Shown here piece after piece: positions 23,901 to 46,000 of a stretch of 64,000 nt of DNA. Location of the stretch: NCBI GenBank assembly GCA_001643675.2, contig LSRY02000010.1, forward strand, positions 1,327,001 to 1,391,000, in the 5' to 3' direction. The DNA comes from Monocercomonoides exilis. Taxonomy: Eukaryota; Preaxostyla; Oxymonadida; Polymastigidae. The position numbers were made by a program, and so were the translations under genes. Under the pieces are notes generated by a model, which was not told where the DNA came from, ran no database searches, and saw only the letters and a list, made by a program, of their open reading frames with translations. Position 1 is the first letter of the stretch. The number at the start of each line of letters is the position of its first letter.

Positions 23901-24089
23901 ACTCAAATAAGAAGAAATTTGGAGTTATTTTGGTTGTGCCCAGGTATTTTGCAGTGGAAAAGTGAAGTCTTCGATATGGAGGCGCAATATCATACCAAAA
24001 GAGATCAAATGAACATGTTACCAGCATTGGAATTTGATCTGATGCCTTTTGATTGGTATAGCAATACAAATCATTTAGCGAATCAATAA
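20906..24089 (+). pseudogene. Multi-exon pseudogene of an unrecognised, mostly alpha-helical protein
   Basis: Exons join in phase: ..20938, 20988..22327, 22398..22524 and 22682..24089, with introns starting GTATTT, GTATGT and GTGTGC. The conceptual product is about 970 residues. It is rich in HEAT/ARM-like helices (for example LVEHLRKLQDKKCKGNEL and IRIKAVLALLNGTLYYGML) with an acidic Ser-rich linker near 21900-22250. The frame is broken four times: TAA at 21340..21342; a frameshift at about 21522; a compensating frameshift in an A-run near 21703; and TGA at 23838..23840. Well-formed coding sequence continues past each break. The breaks therefore look like recent decay (or assembly errors) rather than non-coding DNA. 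No family was recognised. A 185-codon antisense frame across 21195-21752 is considered a shadow. The 5' end is not defined. Confidence 0.6.
22613..22661. repeat. Polypyrimidine (TTTTC)n tract in a pseudogene intron
   Basis: T/C-only tract inside the last intron (22525..22681) of the plus-strand pseudogene, upstream of the TTGACAG acceptor, where it could have served as the polypyrimidine tract. Confidence 0.7.
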
Positions 24090-26180
24090 AGTGCTGATGG
24101 TCTGACTCTTCCAGGATGCAGTTCTCTGAAGCATTGTATGTTAAGGATTTTCTGAGCAATTATTTAAATTGCATTTATCCTTGCATTTTATGATTCTTTT
24201 AGAGTGCTTCCGCTAACATCTTCATTTTCTTTGTTTGGATTGTTTCACCAATTTTTCATATTATTTATTGGAGCGAAACAGAAAAAATAAGTATTTCTTT
24301 ATGAAATAATTGAGTTTTAAAATCAGCTTTATGAAATAGAGTGTTATTTGAGGCATTTAATTTCTAACATTGAAATATATTTGTTGTATAAATATTGAAG
24401 TTCATGTTCATTGTTTTTTCCAAACTTTTATTTCATTGAATAATTGTATTTTAGATGGAGAATATTCAAAAAATTTTTTTTCTTTTTGAATCTTATGAGT
24501 TATTATTTCAAGGATTGTACATTGTTATCTTTTTTAATCCTTGACAGACTTCAAAAAATATTCGAAAATAATAATATATTGTTTATTCAAAATTATACCA
24601 TATATTTTTCTGATTAAATTTATTCCGTAATCACATGAAATTTTACAAAAATCAACGTTTTGCTATGAATGTTGCCATTAGTAAAACTTTAACAAGAACT
24701 TTATGCACGAATTTAAAGAATTCTAAACTATTTGCCTTCAGTGAGAAAAGCAATTTTTTTGTATTGCTATTTTTTCATAATTCCAAGCCACCAGCTCCAT
24801 TTCCCCACAAATAATGACAACATTTATCATTAAGATTTTTGTTTTTTTAAGGAACACCACAAATACAGTTTTCTGAGTGGATAAAGCTTTCGAATTTCTT
24901 TTTTCGCAATAGAGTTTTTTATTAAACTTCTTTTTATTAAATTCATATTTTATACGAATGGTTTATTTCGCAAATGTTTCATCAAAGAATGCAAAATCTT
25001 TGGTGATTTTTTTGTCATTGTTTAATGTTTTTTTGGTGTTGTTTTTGATATGGTTTTCAACAATTAAGCAGAATATTATCATTTAAATGAAAAAAGCACA
25101 ACTACTAATAATATCACATGAGTGATACGAACACATACCAAAATTAACTGCAAATTGCATTATCACTTTTCAGTGTTCATTTTCTAGCAAAAAAATAATT
25201 TATTTGAACCAAAATTTTGGATCAAAAAATATAATTTCCAAATTAATCACCCATTTCTTACGTCCTAATTATTTCAAAGTGAAGCTTGAAACGTTATTCC
25301 TTTGTCAAACATAAACTGTTGAATAATTTAAATTGTTTATTCACTCAGAAAAGTCCCAATTGTTTGGTTTTCAAAATTTTATAACAACATTTTTCAATCG
25401 AAAATTTCGACAATACTTTTAACAGTTAAATGGAATTTGGGGAAACATATTGTTGAAAAAAACGGGAAATGATCTTTATAGTGGAGAGATTATATTTATT
25501 TGTTTTTTATTGAAAATTGAGGATAACAATGTTTTATAAATTTCGATTATCAAACTATTGCGACTTTTCAAGAAGAACAACACACACACATCGTGATATT
25601 TTGGCTGTTTGCGGGGGAAATGATAGTTCAATTAATCTTTTGGGTCATCTCATATATGACATGGGTGATTATTTTTGAAGTCATATATTTTTTCGGGATA
25701 TGGATGATTTTCTGATTCACAGTCATTTTCAAAAGAATTTTCATTAAAGCGTTTCATGCTGTTATTAATTATCTTTCAAGCACATGTTGTCACAAAATAA
25801 TAAAGATGTGAATTTATAATTTTTGTTCATCCATCAGATTGATTTTTAAGTATTTGTGACAAATTGTTAATTTCGAAAAGTTTGATTGAAAAATTATGAA
25901 ATCAAAAAGAATCGCCAACATTATAAATATTTTTTTAAATATAATTTGAAAGAAAACAAACGGAGGAAAATACGGACTTTCAAGCTATTTTTGCACAAAG
26001 TATGAAAAAATTGTTTCACCTAAAACATTATTAAACTTCATCAGATTTCAAAATAAATCAGATTTTCATAACTGTGAACAAACATCATTGATGAAATAAC
26101 ATTGTGTTTTGTGACCTCACATTGATTTCAGAATATAAACCCATTTTTTTTAATTTTTTGATCACAAAAAGTTCATCGCA
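24090..26180. other. AT-rich intergenic DNA
   Basis: Very A/T-rich, with no reading frame or RNA gene that I can support on either strand. Confidence 0.5.
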
Positions 26181-26542
26181 TACAGTTTGTGCAAAAAATA
26201 CCGGACAAGATCGATATCTCAATAACAGCTAGAAGAAAAATTCTGTTAAATTTCCTCAAAATATATTTCATCAATGCAAACTCATTTGATAAACGAGACT
26301 TTTAAAATAGCTTCATTTGTGCTCAGAGAAAAATATAATAAAAATCTCGGAAAAACTCAAACTCCTATTTCTCCGAGATTTCGATATATATTTTTTCTGA
26401 GCTCAAGCGAAGCTGTCCTGAAAGTCTTGTATGTCAAGTGAGTTTGTATTAATGAGATATATTTTGAGGAAATTTAACAGAATTTTTCTTCTTGCTGTTA
26501 TTGAGATATCGATCTTGTCCGGTATTTTTTGCACAAACTGTA
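26181..26542. mobile_element. Palindromic MITE with TA target-site duplication (mariner/Tc1-like ends)
   Basis: The left end reads TACAGTTTGTGCAAAAAATA and the right end is its near-perfect reverse complement. The matching arms include CCGGACAAGATCGATATCTC and a GTTAAATTTCCTCAAAATATAT block, each about 110 bp. The element is flanked by TA, as expected for Tc1/mariner-type insertion at TA dinucleotides. A second small hairpin, AATCTCGG paired with CCGAGATT, lies near the centre (26343-26385). There is no coding capacity. The palindrome is seen directly; assignment to the Tc1/mariner class follows the TA flank and the CAGT..GTGC ends. The element would need a transposase in trans; the relic at 9680-11164 is not demonstrably the source. 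Confidence 0.85.
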
Positions 26543-27439
26543 TATGTGTAATTTTTCAATGAAAATGCTTGAAGTCAAATATTTTGTCCCAAATGATTTA
26601 AAAATTCATTTCCTTTTTCGTCTAAAGAACACTCTTCGTTTCGCAAAATAAATCACATTTCTTCAAATGAATTATCGAAAGACATAACAGAGAACTGACG
26701 TTCATCTTTAAAAATGATGAAGGATTGAGCAAAGAAAGAATAATGAAAATAATGAAAATCTTCGATTTTACAGCTTCGAATAGATTTGATTTTTTTATCG
26801 ATCGATTTCTTATCAACTGTGAATAAAATCAAATAAAAATATCTTTTTGCTTTATGAATTATCAGCATCATTAAATGTTTGCGATTTCACCAAAAAATTC
26901 ATTTTGTATATGTTTTCATTTATATTTGAAAAAGCATGTTTACAGTTTTTGATTGGAATCCAATAAACAACAAACTTTACTAAATAATGAGAAAAAATGT
27001 GAAAGAACGAGAAAAACTAAGAATATACGTTGTAGCAAATATTAAGAGAGGGCACAGCAAAAACGAACGAAATACGCATTAAAGGAAAGCAGAAAAGTAT
27101 TGTTTACTGTAAATATACAAAGAATATTCTGTAAAAAAGAAAAGAAGATTAAAGCAAAAATTAAACAGTTTATTATTAGCGCCCCATAACGTGAATTCTA
27201 TTAAAATTACTCAACTCTCTTGCTTTTATTAAAAAAAAAAAATTGAGATTAAGTCAAGCAAACAAAAGACAGCACACAAGCCTAAAACAAACGAAAGACA
27301 CTATCTAAGCAAACTCTTCACAAAATAGTTGCTCAATAAAGACTTTGTGAAGCAAGCAATAATAACTTGCAAATTGAAATAATGGATAACTCCAATTTAA
27401 ACAATTGTGAAAAAAAAATTCCTCTATCTCAGACAATAT
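26543..27439. other. AT-rich intergenic DNA 3' of Rab1
   Basis: No supported gene. A 72-codon minus-strand frame at 26653-26871 is faintly protein-like but has no family match or neighbouring exon. The 3' flank of the Rab1 gene is at the right end. Confidence 0.4.
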
Positions 27440-28489
27440 CTAACAAGAGCATCCACCTGATTGCTTTTCCTCTTCCACATCTTCTTTTGGCAGTGCGGGT
27501 TTAACTACATCCTGATCTTCAGTTGGCGTTAAATAAGTCTTTAATACCTCACGTACCATACTTTAATATACAAAATTAAAAAAATAAATATTTCATATTT
27601 ATGATGATTTCTTGAAAAAAAAATATTTTCGTACGTTTGAAAAGCTTCTTCCACATTGTATGATATTTTTGCTGAAGTCTCTAAAAATGGTATTTGAATA
27701 GAATCCGCTAATTGCTGTATTTACAAAGAAACAAATTACAAATTCAGAAAAAATTATGTTTTGAATATTTCTTTGTTCAAAATGCAAACTTTGCCAAGAT
27801 TGTAAGGGATAACCCTTCTTGATGCTAAATCTGTTTTGTTTCCAACAAGAAGACGTGAAACCCTTTCACATCTGGAATTTTCAATTTCCCTCAGCCACAT
27901 TTGAATTGAATTAAAGCTGTCTCGATTTGTCACATCATAAACAATTATTATCCCATTAGCTCCTTGATAGTATTGAGATATAATAGTTCGAAAACGCTCT
28001 TGTCCAGCAGTGTCCCACTAAATTAATTCAAAATAAATGATAAAAATTACATCTCTTTTGAAAAAATGATTTTACCAAATGAAGCTTGACAATTTTATCA
28101 CCGACTTTAATTGTCCTTATTTTCTGATTGCCGTGAATATGAATACAATATTCAGAAAATAATGAAAACAAATCCACATGTATATTACAAAAATAAAAAT
28201 GTTGCATACAAAGTCAACACCAATTGAAGTGACATATGTTGAATTGAATGTGTTCTCCTAAATATTTGCAAAGTTTCGAAAAATAACGGTAATAAAATAG
28301 TAATTACAAGTACTATGTTGCATAGCATACAGCAAATCTTAACAAGAGACACGACTTCCCAACTCCGCTATCTCCAATGAGAAGAAGCTTAAAAATATAA
28401 TCCTTTTAATGTTGAAAGATTTTAACCACCAAATTGTGTGAAAAGAAAAGGAAAAGTAATTCCTTAATAAAGCAAACATAATCCTGCAT
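27440..28489 (-). CDS. Rab1/Ypt1-like small GTPase
   Basis: Seven exons (complement): 28478..28489, 28331..28402, 28210..28257, 28076..28123, 27790..28017, 27635..27714 and 27440..27560. All introns are GT-AG, 58-86 nt, and join in phase to give 202 residues, the usual Rab length. G1 is GDSGVGKS (14-21). Switch I is YVTSIGVDF, where Rab1 usually has Thr in the Mg-binding position and this has Ser39. G3 is WDTAGQE (61-67), G4 NKTD (120-123) and G5 ETSAK (148-152). The C-terminus GGCSC is a double-Cys signal for geranylgeranyl transfer by RabGGTase. Overall order and sequence are closest to Rab1 (ER to Golgi traffic) in my recollection; Rab8 is the alternative. The first exon is only 12 nt, and an alternative acceptor (CAG before CTT) would drop five residues. 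It is divergent to the kinase at 28679. Confidence 0.9.
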
Positions 28490-28678
28490 CAGTACTTTTT
28501 AATAACACAAATTTAAAATGTTTCGTATAGACTTTACACACAAAAATGGTCATGATCAGAAAATTTTGTATTTTTTATTTCTGACAAACAGATGAATTTT
28601 TGATCATGTTTGATGATGAATTTAATAAAACTTAAATATTAAATTTTTTCTTGTTATCCCATATTAGACTTCTTAAAA
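28490..28678. promoter_or_regulatory. Divergent promoter region between Rab1 and the CK1-like kinase
   Basis: The two start codons (28489 minus, 28679 plus) are 189 bp apart with only A/T-rich DNA between. Both promoters must therefore lie here, or within the first exons. No specific motif was recognised. Confidence 0.5.
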
Positions 28679-39517
<10,839 letters not shown>

Positions 39518-40328
39518 TTTTATAAAGAATTTTTATTTATGAAAAACATATTTAAAAAATTTATTGCTTTTTTTTGTTGTTATCAACTGAACCTTTTCAT
39601 TATTATACTTGCATCCTCAAACTATCATAGATTTTTGTGAAATTATTCTGTAAAAGCATACATCGCTTTGATAGGTTTCATATTATATTTTTTTTATCTC
39701 TGCCTTGCTAAATGAATCTTCAAGAGAAGAACATTTCCAAGACTTTGGTATTTTTTCAAAGAACTATTCTTTTTATAAAAAAAATTTTTTTTGATTATTT
39801 CGTTATCATTTGCTGTTCTATTTTTTTTATTATCTAATCTCACTAACACATAATTATATTGAATCATCAATTAGTTTCATTAAATCTGTTTTATGGCGTC
39901 TTTAATAATATTTTTAGATAGGCGTTCTCTTCGTTTCATTCAGTTTTTTATATATTGTCTTTTATTTTCAGAAAAAAGATTGGTATGCATTTTATGATTT
40001 TATTATTCAACAGTTTTGCTGTGTTTTCGGTTGTAATAAATTCGACTTGTTTTTATCAGACTTCGCATCGAACAAACATTCCATTTTTACACAACAGTGA
40101 TCTGTTTTTTCTTTCTGTCAATTTTTTCTCTTATTTTATATGTGATTTGTTTTGATTTTTTAACCCTCTTATTCTATTGAATTCACACTTTTGATAGTTT
40201 TTTTCGTTTAATTTGTTTGTTTTTGCTTTATTTTTTTTCATCTTTCCGTTTATCATTTCTTTCATCCGAGTGTTTGACGCTTTTTGGTTTTGATTTCAAA
40301 GATATTCTACTTTAATTGAAGCAGATAT
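39518..40328. other. AT-rich region between the convergent kinase and small membrane gene
   Basis: 3' flanks of two convergent genes. T-rich on the plus strand; no supported coding region. Confidence 0.5.
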
Positions 40329-40901
40329 TTAATCTGCTTCATTGTCAGCGTACTTTTCGTAGTTGTTACTCTTATGTCCGTTTATAAAAACGTTTATGTC
40401 TAATCCTTTTTTTTTTTTTACGTTTCCCCACATTTTTTGATCAAACATTTGGATTTTATTTTTGTCTTTTTGAATTCTCCATCTTCGCTTCCATGTTTTT
40501 TTGGTTTCGTCCAATTTAATTTTGTATCCAAATGGAGAAAAATAGAAGATTTGAAAAGAAAATAACTTTCTGTTGAAAGGTTAAATAGAAAAAATGAAAA
40601 ATGTTAAAATTGATAATACTCTACATGATGTGGAAAAAAAAACATTGGAATAAAGATACTTAAAAACACAAAATAGTGTTATCGAGCTTAAAACATTTTA
40701 CAAAAACAAAAATATCTTAACTTCAATTATATAATTAATTCTAACTTCTAATATAAACGTCATTTCCCAACTCAAATATCTAATAACGAGAAGAGTGATA
40801 AGAAGCATTAATAAAACAAAAAATGATTTTTCGAATGTTTGTATTAATAGGAATAAGAAGGTAATCGCAATCTTTGCAAAAGTTGCACTGATAATTTCCA
40901 T
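40329..40901 (-). CDS. Small two-TM protein with a basic C-terminal half, overlapping its neighbour's stop codon
   Basis: Proposed exons (complement) 40702..40901 and 40329..40569; the intron 40570..40701 is GTAAAATG...CAACAG and keeps phase (2 nt + 1 nt). The product would be 146 residues. It has two hydrophobic helices (about 7-23 and 26-44), then a basic region (FGYKIKLDETKKTWKRRWR) and an acidic end (YEKYADNEAD). The ATG at 40901 shares its A with the TGA of the upstream gene (TGATG). Both halves look protein-like and the splice join works, but no family is recognised. It could be an independent gene, an alternative 3' exon set of the upstream gene, or chance. Confidence 0.45.
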
Positions 40902-42829
40902 CAAAGCAAAAGCTGCCCGTACTCCGCATAAACAGCTCTTCCATCAGATTCCATAATTGTACTTGTCTTTTTACGCTTGTTTATTTCCTCATATTGCTGC
41001 ATTGCCATCACCTGCATTGCCAAGTCATCTTGAGGATCAATCCGTTCTCTTTCTCTGATGGAACCTGAAGATGCAGTTGATACGCTCCTGCTTTCACTCA
41101 AACCATTGAGACAGCATGCTGCCACCAACAAAAATACTATCAGAACACCAATAAAAACGCAGATAACTCCATCTGCAACGCCCGTTGATTTGAGAACGTT
41201 TTCAAGATAAGCTGTTGTCTGGTTACTTAATGAAGAGAATAGAATATCTGTTGTGATATCAACACAATCACAGCTTGGAAGTTCAATGTAATCAGGAGCA
41301 TCAGATAAAGGTGAATGATTCAAGAAGAGACCGTTGCGAAGATCTGTTTGAGAAGAAAAGCCAATAAAACGAAAATTCAACGGCGGAGGAGACTGAAATG
41401 AATGAGATGATAAGAAATGAAGAAATGAATCTGCTTCAGCATATGTTGAAGGATTAACACTGATTGATGCATCAAACACTTCACTTTTCGGAGAGAAAAT
41501 CGATGAACTATTTGTAGTATTGCAATTACGAATAGCTCCATATTCGCAAAGTTCTTTTTTCATTTCGATGAGTAAATTATTGCAGAATTCTTCTTCTTTT
41601 TTCTCTTTGGCTTGCTTCAAACATAATTCACTTGAAGATTCAACCCATGAATTCCACAATCCGCCTCCAATAAGAAACAAAACAATGACTACCCCAGTGC
41701 ATATCAAAAGTGAAATACATAATGATACACAATATACACTGTCCATGCACGGCTGATTGAAACAACATCCGGAATCTTCTGCGGAGCCTTGACGGTCATT
41801 CTTTCTCCCCTTTTCTTTTCTCATTTCTATCTCACGTCTCTTTCGCGAGCGTTCATATTCTCTGGTGCGATGGCTCCTTCTGTGCTTCACTTTCCTTTTT
41901 TCTGAATTCTCTTTTTCTTCTGTATTTTCTGAGAAGCAACAGCTCGCAATAAGTCCAATTAGTCCAAACAGAATAATGATTGAACCAAATAGAATTCCAA
42001 TTAGAAAAAATTCTGATGGGATAAATAACAACTTATTCATTCCACCAATAATGTACGCATCCACAAAAATTCCAGCAATAACTAAAATTAATGCGCCTAT
42101 TGAGTTTAATGTCTAAAAAACAAAATTTGTAAAAGAAACTATTCATTGATTCAAAAAAAAGGATACAAACAATAACAAAATTTTTCCAGCCCATTAAATT
42201 TCCGGATAGGATGAAGCCAATAGAATATATAACTCCGACCAAAAATATAAAAACTCCAATAATAGTTGCGTTAGAAATAAATAACATCAATGTTTCTCCA
42301 ATAGCCTGTGCATATTTTGGTAATGAATCAATCACATTTAAAAATTGTGCCCAATATCTCCCGATGAAAGTGTAAATAAAGTCTGGGGAAATGAAGCAAA
42401 CAGCTCCAATTATTATTAGCATAACTGTTCCAAGAAAACTAGAAAAGAAAAAAAGTCGAAGGCAAATGAGGCGATCATGTCTTTCTGTTTCATAATATCT
42501 ATGAGAAGATATTTATGGATAAGATTTACCACAAAGTTTAATTTTTAGAAAATATTTTGTTTTCAAACCCTGAGCCAAAGAGACCGAGAAATGAAAAACT
42601 CAATAAAAATAACCCAATAATGAGAACTGCTATCAACATCGAAGTCATTGAATGAACTCCAAGAAGATAGACAAAGGCAATACAAGAAAGTGCCATGCCA
42701 ACAAGAATGTAAAATATGTCGAATATCTTGTGACATGCAGCAAGGCACGGCGATGGATGATTATCCTCTAAATGATATATATAATTATTGGAACATAAAT
42801 TTAGAAAAGAAACCTGCACATAATCCCAT
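40901..42829 (-). CDS. Tetraspanin-like multipass membrane protein (about eight TM helices)
   Basis: Exons (complement) 42814..42829, 42569..42767, 42171..42438 and 40901..42112; introns begin GTTTCT, GTTTGA and GTTTGT, and all junctions are in phase. The product is 564 residues. TM helices lie at about 22-43, 49-71, 74-92, 129-149, 164-184, 196-218, 287-311 and 475-497. The last three, with a large Cys-containing extracellular loop (about 312-474) between the final two, resemble the second half of a tetraspanin. The loop lacks the diagnostic CCG motif. Cys pairs beside TM helices (CCFSEN, GCCFNQPC, AACC) are plausible palmitoylation sites. The N-terminus MGLCAED fits an N-myristoylation plus palmitoylation site. 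A basic Arg/Lys-rich cytoplasmic loop lies between TM6 and TM7. The family call is tentative; the membrane topology is well supported. Confidence 0.7.
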
Positions 42830-43045
42830 CTATCGTGTTTGCTCTTTTTTTCTTTAGAAAATGAAAATTAATTTATGGTTAAACTCAAAAAAAAAAAAAA
42901 GTTAACCCTCGAATAAAAACTTCTAAAAAATGTATAAAAGCATATACAAAATTGTATAACTTTATAACAGCAAAAATAGATCTCCACTAAATATATCAAA
43001 AGTTAAAAATAAAAAAAAGTCAATTTAAAAATATAATCTGTTCAC

Positions 43046-46000
43046 TTAAGTTTTACTTAAAATCACGTATGATGAATAATCAAAATATGAAGAATTGTTA
43101 AACAGGTTACTAGAAGAATCTCGATCAATCTCAGTGCTTTGTTGCTGAAAAGGTCTTGTATGATGCCTCCTTGGCTTTTTCCCCCTTTCGTCTTGAATTT
43201 TGAAGATAAGAATAATTATCAATGCAACAGATAAAGAAACAACTCCAACTGAGCCGACTGCAATAAGCGCAATCATTCCAATGTCCAAGCGACTTCCAGG
43301 CTTGTCTGGCCCATCTGTTTTATTTCCAGCTATTATGTGTATTTCTGTTGCATCAGGATTCCATGTATGCCCGCCATCAGTTGTTATAAAAATAAACAAC
43401 CTTGGCGGAGGAGCAGAAGACAAAGGATGGAGATCCAAAGAAGGTGTCTCAAGAATGAAATGATCAGCAGAATTTGGATCTTTTCTGTGTGTCATAGAAA
43501 CAGTAAGGTTGCTAACAGGAGGCGCGGAAAGAATAGAAGACGAAGCTTCCTTAAACAAAGAAGGAAATGAAGAAGAACCTCTGAAAGAATTTGATTGAGA
43601 AGAATGTATACGCTTTGAACGAGAGAAAGATGATTGGTGAATTGAAGGTGAATAAGGGAATGAAGGTGAAGTGCTGTTTGTGTTTGACAAAGCAATCACA
43701 GGTTGAGCAGGACGTGAATTTGATAGAGATACATACATATATGGCGCAAACGGAAAGAGGTTATCTCCAGCGAAAGCGAGAGGAGGAAGATGTGGATATT
43801 TCCTTGTTGAGAATTGTGTTTCATTGGAGCGAATTTGTGTTGGCATTTTAATATGGCAACGAAAAGCTCCTGGCTCAAGTTTTGCGTTCTCAGAGCACAA
43901 ATTATCGCAGAGCATCATAAGTGAAGCAGTGAATGAAGACTTCACCAAAACTTTTGACCGATGGCATACCACATCAAGTGAAGTGCTGATTCCATCAACA
44001 GATTCTGTATTTGAATCCCAAATGAACTCCTCAGCAATAACGTCGACGCCACCATCAACGAAAATTGCAGCACCACGGGAACCATTCATAGTTACATTGC
44101 TCAAACTTAAATAGAATGTTTCTGGTTTTGGCTCATTATCGACGGATTTTTGTTTTTCAGAGGAAGAGAAAGAAATTGACTCGTTTGATTGATTCTTCAT
44201 AGAGACAGAAACCGATCCACCACAAGCTGAATCAATCCAATGAGAAAAATCTGATGTAGAATTATTTTTTGCAGCTGAAATATGACTATTGTGAGTCGAA
44301 AGCGGACTCATGAATTTTCCATTGCCATTCAATGAAATTTGATTTTGAGCATGACAGGCGTTGTTGAGGAAGACAGATATGTTGATGTTGTGTAAAAATT
44401 TGTAGGTTGAAGCGTCTGAGCGTGATGCCAGAAAATCATCAAATGCATCTCTAAAAACTAATTCATTATTGCTCTTTAGATATACGTATGAAATAGCTCC
44501 TCCATGCGCATATGCAAAGTTGTTTCGGAAAGTACAATTTTCAATTTTTACATTAATTGATTGCCAATCTAGTTTATCGATTATTTCGGTCTCAAGATAG
44601 ATAGCTCCACCTTCTTGAGAAATGCAATCTGAAAAAGTGCATTTTTCAAAAGAAACGACTTTTGTACTCAAATTATCTGAGTTAAGATTTGACAAAAATG
44701 CGAATGCTCCTCCATATTTTTGCGCTGAACATGACGAAAATGAACAGTCAGAGAAACTTGAGCTCTCAATCGATGCTCCACCGCACAAAACCCCGCCTGA
44801 TTCTGCCTTAACATCATCGACAATAACATTACTCATTTCAAGTTTATCTGTATTTCTGATGTTTATCACACCGCAATTTTGTGAAGTTAAATGAGCCTTG
44901 AAACTTGTCGATGTCGTTTTGATCATTCCAAAAGTTGCCTGCTGAGCTCCATCGATATAAATAAAACTTCCTGTTTGCTCAGGCTCAACATCATCTGAGG
45001 ACAAACGCCCAGAAAATGAGCATCCGCAGACTGTGAGCGTAGATTTATGCTGTTCAGGCTCATTTTTTTGAGTCGAATCGAATTCATCAGAAGCTTCTCT
45101 TGTGTTAATGTGATTTGATGAATCTTCAGAATGAACGAAAATGCATCCTCCCATTTTCCCATGAACTGCCGAAAAAGTGATAGAATGAAGAGAAATATAT
45201 CCCAAGTTTTCTGTATGAATTCCTCCACATGGTGTATTAGAGGAATGCTTTTTAAATACAGTTGGTTCAACAACATCATTAACGTCTTTCGAGTGTATCG
45301 AAAGTCCCATAATTGAATCAACAAAAACAAATTCTCCAACCATCCTTGAATTTGGTTCTCTCATATTTTGAGCAGAATTTTTCCTTATCTGTAAATTGGA
45401 TAAGTCACATTCATTGAATTCATTCTCTTCATTTTCAAGATTTCCAACAAACGACCCTCCACTGATTTCCACCTTCTCTTTTTTATCAGCTCCATTTCCT
45501 CGAACTGCAATTGCGCATCCAACGTCTGCTTCACAGTGAGAGAATGTGTTTGAAATGCAGTCCAAAGAACGCGCAGCCCAAATTCCTCCTCCTTCACTCT
45601 TTGTATTTGTTTCTTTTCCTGTTGTATATATTCCAACTTTTTCATAAACAGTTGATGTTAGTCTTGATTTTTCATTTGGCATGCAAATGCACCTTTCAAA
45701 ATTCATCGTTTTTATTCGACTGCTCAAACTGTGCGTCTCGTCCGAACTTTTTGAAATAAAAACTCCACCTCCGCATCCACCGTTTTCAGTTCCGCAATTG
45801 GTAACAGAACAATCAGTCACACTTCCTTGTTCAATTATAACTGTAGTCACATTTGGACCAATCCAAATTGCTGCTCCTTCTGATGCAGAAAGAGATGAAA
45901 ACTTTGTGCAACTAATGCTGACATAGCTGACATCATTGACACACACGCCAGCACCATTAGTCAGAGTTGCACAATTACTTATTTGACAATATTTGTCCAA

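Noticed and set aside
24090-27439. tRNA, rRNA or CRISPR-like arrays in the long non-coding interval
   Set aside because: No cloverleaf boxes, rRNA-like GC-rich blocks or regularly spaced repeats were seen; only the single MITE palindrome.
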